Translations under genes and position numbers: made by a program
Assembly: GCA_011620705.1 (NCBI GenBank)
Contig: WOYR01000036.1
Span: 1 to 8,140 of the forward strand
DNA: 8,140 nt
Source of the DNA: Microbacteriaceae bacterium
Lineage (GTDB): Bacteria > Actinomycetota > Actinomycetes > Actinomycetales > Microbacteriaceae
Direction: 5' to 3'
Part shown: in pieces, positions 1-5,713 of the stretch
How positions within the stretch are numbered: the first letter of the stretch is position 1
Layout: each line of letters begins with the position of its first letter
The notes under the pieces: generated by a model
The model's database searches: none
Told to the model about the DNA's origin: nothing
The model's input: the letters and a program-made list of their open reading frames with translations, nothing else

Positions 1-675
1 CATCACCGCGACCCGGTCGGCGACGGCGAGCGCCTCCTCCTGGTCGTGGGTGACGAACAGGGTCGTGATGCCGAGCTCGGTCTGGATGCGGCGGATCTCG
101 TCGCGCAACTGCAACCGCACCTTCGCATCGAGGGCCGACAGCGGCTCGTCGAGCAGGAGCACCCGTGGCCGGGTGACGAGGGCGCGGGCCAGAGCGACGC
201 GCTGCTGCTGACCCCCGGAGAGCTGGTGGGCGTAGCGCGCTCCGAGGTCCTCGAGACCGACCATCTCGAGGGCCTCCTGCGCTCGCCGCGTGCGGTCGGC
301 CGGCTCGACCTTGCGCATCCGCAGGCCGAACTCGACGTTCTGCATGGTCGTCATGTGCGGGAACAGCGAGTACGACTGGAAGACCATTCCGATGTCGCGC
401 TTGTTCACCGGCGTGCCCGCGACATCCTCGCCGTCGATCCGGATGCGCCCCGAGGTGATCTGCTCGAGACCCGACAGCGAGCGCAGCACCGTGGTCTTGC
501 CGCAGCCGGAGGGGCCGAGCAGGGCGACGAACTCGCCCGGCTCCATGGTGAGGTTCACGCCGGTCAGGGCGCGGCTGCTGCCGTAGTCCTTCACGACGTC
601 GACGAGTTCCACGGTCGCCCCGGGGTGCGTGACGTACTGCGCCATGCTGTCGGTCGTGATGTCGATGGTGGTCAT
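1..675 (-). CDS. ABC importer ATP-binding protein (5' part; 3' end beyond window)
   Basis: This is the cytoplasmic ATPase that powers the importer encoded just upstream. The first 225 residues are visible. They hold a Walker A motif GPSGCGKTT (54-62), Q-loop Q100, signature LSGGQ (152-156), Walker B LLLDEP with D176 and E177, D-loop SALD and switch histidine H210 in VTHDQEEA. All catalytic elements are therefore intact. The Q-loop neighbourhood (VFQSYSLFPHMT) and signature resemble PotA/FbpC/PhnT-type ATPases of the polyamine, iron and 2-aminoethylphosphonate importer group. The C-terminal regulatory domain of that group lies outside the window. The ATG is 2 nt after the stop of the preceding permease, with AAGGA 6 nt before it; an internal ATG at 645 is a weaker alternative. 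It is the last visible gene of a tightly packed minus-strand operon. The transported substrate cannot be read from this subunit; phosphonate is inferred from the neighbours. Confidence 0.95.
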   Translation of the reverse strand, partial: MTTIDITTDSMAQYVTHPGATVELVDVVKDYGSSRALTGVNLTMEPGEFVALLGPSGCGKTTVLRSLSGLEQITSGRIRIDGEDVAGTPVNKRDIGMVFQSYSLFPHMTTMQNVEFGLRMRKVEPADRTRRAQEALEMVGLEDLGARYAHQLSGGQQQRVALARALVTRPRVLLLDEPLSALDAKVRLQLRDEIRRIQTELGITTLFVTHDQEEALAVADRVAVM

Positions 676-677
676 GG

Positions 678-1559
678 TCAGTCCTTGGATCGGGGGCGGA
701 TGGAGCCCAGGCGCCCGATGATGAGCAGCAGCACGAAGGCCAGGATCAGCGCCAGCAGCGAGAAGATGACGGCGACGTACGGGTCCGTGTGCTGAATGAG
801 CACCAGCGCGGTCTGGAAGGTGGTGCGGCCGAGGAACGAGGCGATCGTGTACTCGCCGAGCACGACGGCGATGGTGATGAAGCATGCCGCCAGGATGCCG
901 CGGCGCAGATTGGGGATCACGATGCGCCACAGCACCGGCAGCCAGCCCGCGCCGAGGGACCGGGCGGCCTCGGTCAGCGTGACGACGTCCACGCCGGCCA
1001 GGTTGACCGCGATCGGGCGGTAGGCGTACGGGAGCGCGATGACGCCGATGGCGAAGCCGAGCGTCCAGGCGTCCGAGCCGAGCAACTGCGACAGCACCGA
1101 GTAGACCGGGATGAACCCGACGACCAGCACGACCGTCGGGACGGTGATGGGGAGCAGGCACACGAACTCCAGCACGCGGCGCAGCTTGGGGTAGCGCAGC
1201 TCGACCAGGATCATCACCGGCAGCAGCAGCACCAGGATGATCGCCACCGTGATCACGCACAGCGCGAGGGAGTTCTGGATGCCGACGAACAGCCCGTCGT
1301 ATGTGTACTCCAGCGCGGGGTTGAAGACATCGATGTAGTGGCCGACCGTGTAGCCGCCCTGGTTGGACCGGAACGAGAAGATCACCATCGCGGCGATCGG
1401 CAGCAGGAACAGCGCGCCGATGATGATCAGGATCACCACACTGGTCGGCATCGACGGCTTCGCGCCGTAGCGCGGGGACCGTCCGGCGCGGGCCGCGACG
1501 AACGGCTCCGCGGCGGGGCCGGCCTGCAGCGGGGTGAGGGATGCGTCCACCGCCGTCAT
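678..1559 (-). CDS. ABC importer permease, second subunit (PotC/PhnV-like)
   Basis: This 293-residue inner-membrane protein belongs to the binding-protein-dependent permease family (BPD_transp_1). A proline- and alanine-rich cytoplasmic N-terminus (1-38) is followed by about six hydrophobic segments, near 39-63, 94-119, 132-157, 164-186, 221-243 and 260-281. The EAA loop that docks on the ATPase is clear at 197-216 (EAARSLGAGWLPVLWRIVIP). The start codon lies 1 nt after the TGA of the upstream permease. A good Shine-Dalgarno, GGGGGAG, is placed 5 nt before the ATG and overlaps the end of the previous gene, so the two permeases are probably made in step. It should pair with the 1561-2466 product to form a heterodimeric channel. 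Family assignment is secure; the substrate is inferred only from context. Confidence 0.93.
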   Translation of the reverse strand: MTAVDASLTPLQAGPAAEPFVAARAGRSPRYGAKPSMPTSVVILIIIGALFLLPIAAMVIFSFRSNQGGYTVGHYIDVFNPALEYTYDGLFVGIQNSLALCVITVAIILVLLLPVMILVELRYPKLRRVLEFVCLLPITVPTVVLVVGFIPVYSVLSQLLGSDAWTLGFAIGVIALPYAYRPIAVNLAGVDVVTLTEAARSLGAGWLPVLWRIVIPNLRRGILAACFITIAVVLGEYTIASFLGRTTFQTALVLIQHTDPYVAVIFSLLALILAFVLLLIIGRLGSIRPRSKD

Positions 1560-1560
1560 G

Positions 1561-2466
1561 TCAGCTCCCCCATCGCGCGGCGCGGCGCTGCAGCACGCCG
1601 TAGGCCGACATCAGCACGACCATGACCACGATCATCCCGAGCGCGATCACCCCTGCCTCGTTCTCGTGGCCGACCACCGTCTCGCTGGTGAGCGCCCGCT
1701 GGATGTCGAGCGGCCAGATGCCGCCCTGGCTGATCAGCGCGGCGGCGGTGGCGAAGGAGGAGAAGGCGTTCGCGAACAGCAGGATCATGCAGCCGAAGAA
1801 GGCCGGCGCGAGGATCGGGAAGCCGACCTGGCGCCAGTAGGTCCAACGGCTGCCGCCGAGGGTCGCCACGGCCTCGCCCCACGCCGGCTTGAGAGCCTCG
1901 AGTGCGGGCATGAAGGTGAGCACCATGAGCGGGATCTCGAAGTAGAGGTAGACCAGGGTGAGCCCGGGCACGGTGTAGATCGGCGATGACAGCGCCGAGT
2001 CGCCGAACAGCTGCTTGGCGATCACGATGATCAGTCCCTGATTGCCGACCGTCGCGATGAAGGCGAAGGCCAGCATCACGCCGCCGAACTGGGCGAGCAC
2101 GCTGGACGCGGAGTCGACGATGGTGCGCAGCCAGCCGTCGGGGTTCATCCCCAGCATGGCGTAGCAGACCAGGGCGCCGATGACAGCACCGAGGATGGCG
2201 CTGGCCGCCGACAGGCCGAGCGAGCCGACCAGGTCCTTCAGGATGACCGGATCGCCGAAGGCCGAGAAGTTGGAGATCGTGAACGCGCCGGCGGAGGTGA
2301 AGAAGCCGCTGGCGATCGCGAGCACGGCGGGGATCCCGAGGAAGAGGATCGCGTACACCGAGAAGGGGATGAGCCCGATCCAGCCGGTCCCGGGGCGGCG
2401 GGGCGGACGCGCGCCACGGCGCCGGGGGGTGGCCCCGGCGCCGTGGTTCGATGCGAGAGCAGTCAT
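1561..2466 (-). CDS. ABC importer permease, first subunit (PotB/PhnU-like)
   Basis: This 301-residue inner-membrane permease begins with a basic, proline-rich cytoplasmic stretch (residues 13-27). A first membrane span follows at about 29-54, then a periplasmic loop and further spans near 80-105, 124-150, 166-190, 220-245 and 270-292. The EAA motif that contacts the ATPase is at 198-219 (EAVATLGG, ending GFPIL). The chosen start, MTALASNHG, overlaps the stop of the binding-protein gene as TGATG, sharing one A. No convincing Shine-Dalgarno precedes it, so translation probably depends on ribosomes finishing the upstream gene. The reading frame stays open far upstream, but that part lies antiframe over the binding-protein gene and is not coding. 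It forms the transmembrane pore with the 678-1559 permease. Confidence 0.92.
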   Translation of the reverse strand: MTALASNHGAGATPRRRGARPPRRPGTGWIGLIPFSVYAILFLGIPAVLAIASGFFTSAGAFTISNFSAFGDPVILKDLVGSLGLSAASAILGAVIGALVCYAMLGMNPDGWLRTIVDSASSVLAQFGGVMLAFAFIATVGNQGLIIVIAKQLFGDSALSSPIYTVPGLTLVYLYFEIPLMVLTFMPALEALKPAWGEAVATLGGSRWTYWRQVGFPILAPAFFGCMILLFANAFSSFATAAALISQGGIWPLDIQRALTSETVVGHENEAGVIALGMIVVMVVLMSAYGVLQRRAARWGS

Positions 2467-3620
2467 CAACCGACCGCGGCAGCCCACTTCGCGCTGAGCA
2501 GCGACGCGGCCTTCGTGGCCTGGTCGGCGGTCAGCTGCACGAAGTCCTTCGGCGCGGCGCCGACCTTGCTGAGTGTCGCTGCGTCGACCGTCTTGGCCTT
2601 CTCCATGGCGGCGAGCTGCGCCGGGTAGGCGCCGGCGGCCAGGTAGAGGTTCTGCACCGCCGGGGTGTAGATGTACTCCTCCCACAGGCGCGCGGCGGCC
2701 GGGTTCGGCGCGTCGGCGTTGATGGTCTGGTTGTAGTAGCTGCCCAGGCCGGCGCCCGGAAGCACGACGGTCTTCCAGTTGGGGTTGCCCGCCGAACCTG
2801 CGGCCGGACCCCACGCGACATTGTTGAAGCTCCACTGGATGACGACCGGGGTCTCGCCCGAGGCGACGGTGGCCTGAGTGGGCAGCGTCGAGAGGAAGTT
2901 GCCGGACTGCTTCAGCTTCTGGAAGAAGTCGATGCCGGGCTGGATGTCGTCCGCCGATCCGCCGGACTGCAGCGCCGCCATGTAGACGGCCGATGCGGCC
3001 TCGTTGGCCTGCGTCGGGTCGCCCTTGATGGCCACCGAGTTCTTGAAGTCGGAGCCGAGCAGGTCGTCGATCTTCTTGACGCCGTTGGGGAACTTCTTGG
3101 TGTCGTAGCCGACCGACATCAGGCCGGTGTAGTCGTAGTACCAGAGGCCGTCGGCGTCCTTGTAGTCGGCCGGGATGTCGTTCCAGCTCTGCACCTTGTA
3201 CGGCGCGAACAGGTCCAGGTTCTGGTTCATCACCGCGGTGCCGATGTCGAAGACGTCGGGGGCGGTGGACTGGCCCTTCTGGGCCTTGGCCGCGGCCACC
3301 TCGTCCGCGCTGGAACCGTCCGGGTTGGCGGAGTTGATCTTGATCTTCGGGTACTTCTTCTCGAAGCCCTGGATGATCTGGCCGTAGTTGGCCCACGACG
3401 GCGGGAGGGTGATCACGTTGAGGTGCCCTTCGGCGTTCGCGGCGGCGACGAGGCCGTCCATGCCGCCGAAGTCGTCGGCGCTGGTCGCCTTCTGCGCCTC
3501 GGCGAGCGTGAGCGTCTTGGTGCTGCTGCTGCTTCCGCCGCCGGCCGTGCCGGCGCAGCCGGCGAGCGCGAGCGCCGCAGCGGCCGCGATGGCCGCGCCG
3601 GCGAGGTAACGCTTCTTCAT
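2466..3620 (-). CDS. ABC importer substrate-binding lipoprotein, probably for a phosphonate
   Basis: This 384-residue extracellular lipoprotein captures substrate for the importer. It has a short basic N-terminus (MKKR), an alanine-rich hydrophobic core and a lipobox LAGC with lipidated Cys22, then a Gly/Ser linker (residues 23-34). The mature part resembles the PotD/AfuA-type solute-binding family (SBP_bac_6/8 group). It opens with a first strand (LNVITLPPSWANYG), continues with FEKKYPKIKI and has a central YDYTGLMSVGYDTKKFP segment, a pattern common in this family. Purine-rich GGGAAGGGAA ends 8 nt before the ATG and would serve as a strong Shine-Dalgarno. It is the first gene of the importer block and overlaps the next gene by one base. 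Known 2-aminoethylphosphonate binders (PhnS) belong to the same broad fold. Together with the adjacent phosphonatase-like genes this suggests a phosphonate ligand, but no ligand-specific residue can be named. Polyamine, iron or another organic acid or amine remains possible. Confidence 0.93.
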   Translation of the reverse strand: MKKRYLAGAAIAAAAALALAGCAGTAGGGSSSSTKTLTLAEAQKATSADDFGGMDGLVAAANAEGHLNVITLPPSWANYGQIIQGFEKKYPKIKINSANPDGSSADEVAAAKAQKGQSTAPDVFDIGTAVMNQNLDLFAPYKVQSWNDIPADYKDADGLWYYDYTGLMSVGYDTKKFPNGVKKIDDLLGSDFKNSVAIKGDPTQANEAASAVYMAALQSGGSADDIQPGIDFFQKLKQSGNFLSTLPTQATVASGETPVVIQWSFNNVAWGPAAGSAGNPNWKTVVLPGAGLGSYYNQTINADAPNPAAARLWEEYIYTPAVQNLYLAAGAYPAQLAAMEKAKTVDAATLSKVGAAPKDFVQLTADQATKAASLLSAKWAAAVG

Positions 3621-3656
3621 GGAATGTGTTCCCTTCCCATGGCACCGCCCGCGGTC

Positions 3657-3699
3657 GTCCGCGCTGTGGGGCGGACTCTCGGATCCCGGGGACGATCCG
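3657..3699 (-). repeat. tandem pair of hairpins ahead of the binding-protein gene
   Basis: Two perfect inverted repeats of the same design sit 3 nt apart: GTCCGC/GCGGAC (3657-3676) and CGGATC/GATCCG (3680-3699). Each has 6-bp arms and an 8-nt loop. They lie in the 140-bp spacer between the oxidoreductase stop and the lipoprotein start. TCCGCGCT also recurs as a direct repeat at 3658-3665 and 3696-3703. Neither hairpin has a U-tract. Possible roles are a partial terminator or attenuator, an mRNA-stabilising element for the importer part of the message, or a protein-binding site. The sequence does not decide between them, and short arms of this kind can arise by chance in GC-rich DNA. Confidence 0.4.
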
Positions 3700-3730
3700 C
3701 GCTCACACTGAGGGCTGCAGATGACGCGGC

Positions 3731-3748
3731 GGGGAAAGTCGGGTGAAC
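3731..3748 (-). promoter_or_regulatory. PHO-box-like direct repeat upstream of importer genes
   Basis: On the minus strand GTTCACC (3748-3742) is followed exactly 11 nt later by TTTCCCC (3737-3731), a 5-of-7 match to the same core. Actinobacterial PhoP (and RegX3-like) regulators bind 11-nt direct repeats with the core GTTCACC. The site begins 12 nt after the oxidoreductase stop and lies about 120 nt before the lipoprotein ATG. That would allow the importer block its own phosphate-starvation promoter. I could not define a convincing -10 element. The assignment rests on one perfect and one partial repeat plus the biological context. Confidence 0.4.
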
Positions 3749-3760
3749 GATGGGGGCGGT

Positions 3761-4885
3761 TCAGGAGAACGTGGCGAATGTGCGCTCGGCGAGTCCGAGT
3801 GAGATCGTCATGCCCACCCCGCTCGTCACGATGGCTGCGGTCGCGCCCGGCTCCGGCTCCGCGACCAGGAAGGACTGCTGGGGGCTCGAGGCGTAGACCC
3901 CCTGCCAGCGCTCCAGCACCTGCAGCCGCGGCGTCCCGAGGAGGGTCGCGACCGCGTCGAGCAGCGTGTCGGCGATCGGTTCCGCGAGGAAGGGATCCTG
4001 CGTGAGCGCATAGCGGTGGGAGTCGCCGACGATGAGCGTTCCGTCCGGCCGCTGGGTGAGCATCACGTTCGCCCCGATGCCGACAAGCTCCGGATGCCGG
4101 GCCGCCATCTCGGCACGGAGGGCGGCTGCGACATCCGTCTGGGCGAAGGCCGGGTAGCGCAGCATCGAGGTGCCGGTCAGCACGGCGGGGCCGAGCCTCA
4201 GCCCGTCGGGCGCGGCCACCCGCGCCATCTGCAGACCGCAGCGCTCGACCTGGTTCTCGTCGGCGAACTCGGGGTAGAGCAGATCGAGGTCGTGCCCGAC
4301 GCAGACGATCGTGCGGGCCGCGAGGAAGTCGCCGCGGCTCGTGCGCACGACGCCGCCCGCCGCGCCGAGAAAGCTGGTGCGCCAGGAGAACGCCACCCCC
4401 GGCTGCGCGGCCAGCCAGGCCGCGAGCGCCGCCACCGCCTCGCGGGGGTCGACGCGCAGGTCGTCGCGCAGCATGGCTCCCCCGCGGATCGCGGGATCGG
4501 ATGCTTCACCCAGCAGCGCCCGCACCTCGCCCTCCGTCAGCAGGCGCACCTGCCCGCTCTCGCGCGAGGCGGACAGCTCCTCGAGCACCGCGGACTCCGC
4601 GGAGGTCCTCGCGATCGCCAACGCGCCGGACTCCACGTGGAAGAATCCGGCGCGCGAGCCGTACTCGAGCCACTTCTCGCGCGCCACGAGCGCCAGCTCG
4701 AGCAGCTCACCGGATTGCGCGGTGACGCAGGCATGCCCGAAGTTGCGCACCGATGCGCCGACTGCGCGGGAGTCCCGGTCGATGACCGTGACGCTGAGCC
4801 CCCGCTCGACCGCGGCGATCGCGTGGGAGAGGCCGGCGATCCCGGCTCCGACGACGAGGATGTCGGACGTGCGCGTGCTGCTCAT
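3761..4885 (-). CDS. FAD-dependent oxidoreductase, phosphonate-associated family (TIGR03364-like; PbfC/PbfD type)
   Basis: This 374-residue protein has a D-amino-acid-oxidase/GlyA-like fold (PF01266). It shows an N-terminal FAD-binding GAGIAG (13-18) with acidic D36 ending the second strand, a second flavin contact region SVRNFGH (45-51), and a C-terminal GVGMTISLGLAE (356-367) that closes the FAD site. RNFG and RWQGVYASS are features I associate with the phosphonate-linked TIGR03364 family, whose length it matches. Such enzymes are thought to oxidise 2-aminoethylphosphonate or its N-methyl or 1-hydroxy derivatives to the aldehyde, giving ammonia or methylamine and H2O2. The chosen ATG (MSSTRTSDILVVGAG) puts the dinucleotide fold near the N-terminus; a GTG 9 nt upstream is an alternative. 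The Shine-Dalgarno is weak (AAGAG). It is divergent from the HAD hydrolase across 111 bp and is followed by the importer genes. The exact substrate is inferred, not shown. Confidence 0.88.
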   Translation of the reverse strand: MSSTRTSDILVVGAGIAGLSHAIAAVERGLSVTVIDRDSRAVGASVRNFGHACVTAQSGELLELALVAREKWLEYGSRAGFFHVESGALAIARTSAESAVLEELSASRESGQVRLLTEGEVRALLGEASDPAIRGGAMLRDDLRVDPREAVAALAAWLAAQPGVAFSWRTSFLGAAGGVVRTSRGDFLAARTIVCVGHDLDLLYPEFADENQVERCGLQMARVAAPDGLRLGPAVLTGTSMLRYPAFAQTDVAAALRAEMAARHPELVGIGANVMLTQRPDGTLIVGDSHRYALTQDPFLAEPIADTLLDAVATLLGTPRLQVLERWQGVYASSPQQSFLVAEPEPGATAAIVTSGVGMTISLGLAERTFATFS

Positions 4886-4924
4886 CCCGGGCACTCTTGC
4901 GCGGGACACGCCGTGCAGCAAGCC

Positions 4925-4968
4925 GATCGCCCGCCGATCCACGACTCGTCGCCCGATGTTCACCGTCC
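4925..4968 (+). promoter_or_regulatory. 11-bp periodic PHO-box-like array in the divergent intergenic region
   Basis: Four consecutive 11-nt units can be laid out, starting at 4925, 4936, 4947 and 4958. Their first seven bases are GATCGCC, GATCCAC, CGTCGCC and GTTCACC. The last is a perfect match to the actinobacterial PHO-box core; the others match at 5, 4 and 4 of 7 positions. The T and C at positions 3 and 4 and the C at position 7 are invariant. The array fills most of the 111-bp region between the oxidoreductase and HAD starts, so one regulator could act on both. The perfect core ends 32 nt before the HAD ATG, and its TTCACC part could double as a poor -35. Regulator binding is inferred from known PhoP sites in Streptomyces. 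Confidence 0.42.
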
Positions 4969-4977
4969 GGATGCCGG

Positions 4978-4996
4978 GAGCCGCCATGCTCGGCTC
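4978..4996 (+). promoter_or_regulatory. hairpin directly before the HAD hydrolase start
   Basis: GAGCCG (4978-4983) and CGGCTC (4991-4996) form a 6-bp inverted repeat with a 7-nt loop ending at the base before the ATG. The only Shine-Dalgarno-like run, GGGAG (4976-4980), is partly inside this stem and 16 nt from the start. Either the folded stem shortens the effective spacing, or the message is leaderless. CATGCT (4985-4990) sits where a -10 element would be for transcription starting at the ATG, but it matches TATAAT at only three positions. Confidence 0.25.
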
Positions 4997-5677
4997 ATGA
5001 TCGACTTGGTCGCCCTCGACATGGCCGGAACCACCATCGACGACCACGGCGCCGTCTACGTCGCCCTGCGGCGCGCCGTGGAGGAGACCGGGGCGGCCGT
5101 CGCGGCCCAGGATCTGCAGCACTGGATGGGCACCGACAAGGTCGAAGCCATCACCGCGCTGATGCGGCTGGGCCGCATCGAAGCCGATGAGAAGGCGGTG
5201 GCCGCCGCGTTCCGGCGCTTCCGGGCCCTGCTCGACGAGTTCTACCTGGAGTCGCCGCCCGTCGCGCTGCCGGGCGTGGAGGACGCCTTCGCGACGCTGC
5301 GCGACCGCGGCGTCCGCATCGCGCTCACCACCGGATTCGACGACAGCGTGGCCGTACCGCTGCTCGCCTCGCTGGGCTGGAAGGCCGGGCCCGGCGAACT
5401 GCTGGACGCGGTGGTGACCACCTCGCAGGTGCGGGCGGGCCGGCCTGCGCCCTACCTCATCCACCACGCCATGGAGCTCACCGGCGTCGCCGACGTCCGC
5501 CGGGTCCTTGCAGCAGGCGACACGATCGTCGACCTGCAGGCGGCCTGCAACGCCGGCGTGATCGCGGTCGGCGTGACGACCGGTGCGCTGTCGCGCGAGG
5601 ATCTGGAGCGGCATCCGCACGACTACGTGCTCGACGGGGTGGTCGACATCCCGGAGCTGGAGGAGGCCCGGGTCTGA
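4997..5677 (+). CDS. phosphonatase-like HAD hydrolase (PhnX-related, TIGR03351-like)
   Basis: This 226-residue HAD-superfamily enzyme probably cleaves the C-P bond of phosphonoacetaldehyde or a close 2-oxoethylphosphonate, releasing phosphate. The first HAD motif is DMAGTT (8-13), with nucleophile Asp8 and the DxAGT form typical of phosphonatases rather than the usual DxDxT. In the cap, WMGTDK carries Lys48, which lines up with the PhnX lysine that forms a Schiff base with the substrate aldehyde (MGLLK in PhnX). Motif II is TTGF. The usual lysine before motif III is replaced by arginine in AGRPAPY, as in PhnX. Motif III is GDTIVDLQAACNAG. It is about 40 residues shorter than classical PhnX, consistent with the PhnX-like clade reported beside FAD oxidoreductases instead of PhnW. 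The start is fixed by the immediate DLVALDMAGTT strand; no good Shine-Dalgarno is present. Confidence 0.9.
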   Translation: MIDLVALDMAGTTIDDHGAVYVALRRAVEETGAAVAAQDLQHWMGTDKVEAITALMRLGRIEADEKAVAAAFRRFRALLDEFYLESPPVALPGVEDAFATLRDRGVRIALTTGFDDSVAVPLLASLGWKAGPGELLDAVVTTSQVRAGRPAPYLIHHAMELTGVADVRRVLAAGDTIVDLQAACNAGVIAVGVTTGALSREDLERHPHDYVLDGVVDIPELEEARV

Positions 5678-5699
5678 CTCTCCTGTCGGTGCTCGTGGG

Positions 5700-5711
5700 T
5701 ATGGTCGACCA
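5700..5711 (+). promoter_or_regulatory. possible -10 element and palindrome before the glycosylase gene
   Basis: TATGGT (5700-5705) fits the TANNNT pattern and lies 8 nt before the ATG at 5714, so transcription would begin at or just before the start codon. It overlaps a perfect 10-bp palindrome TGGTCGACCA (5702-5711). There is no clear Shine-Dalgarno for this gene, which agrees with a leaderless message. No good -35 is seen at normal spacing. The palindrome may be an operator or chance. Confidence 0.25.
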
Positions 5712-5713
5712 CG

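Noticed and set aside
403..409. GTTCACC inside the ATPase gene, considered as a PHO box.
   Set aside because: It encodes conserved ATPase residues, is not next to a gene start and has no 11-nt partner that I could see; probably chance.
46..1625. Two overlapping plus-strand open frames (46-795 and 789-1625).
   Set aside because: Antisense to the ATPase and second permease, both of which have complete family motifs.
2467..3645. Long in-frame upstream extension of the first permease reading frame (minus strand).
   Set aside because: It lies out of frame over the binding-protein gene, is Arg/Gly-rich with no domain, and the TGATG overlap gives a natural permease start at 2466.
2451..3746. 431-codon plus-strand open frame.
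   Set aside because: Antisense shadow of the substrate-binding lipoprotein gene, low-complexity Arg/Gly/Val composition, typical of high-GC DNA.
4885..4906. TCCCG/CGGGA inverted repeat just upstream of the oxidoreductase start.
   Set aside because: Arms of only 5 bp in GC-rich DNA with a 12-nt spacer are expected by chance.
4016..4996. Open plus-strand frame upstream of the HAD gene.
   Set aside because: It is antisense to the oxidoreductase gene and lacks any recognisable domain; the hydrolase family begins at the DLVALDMAGTT strand.
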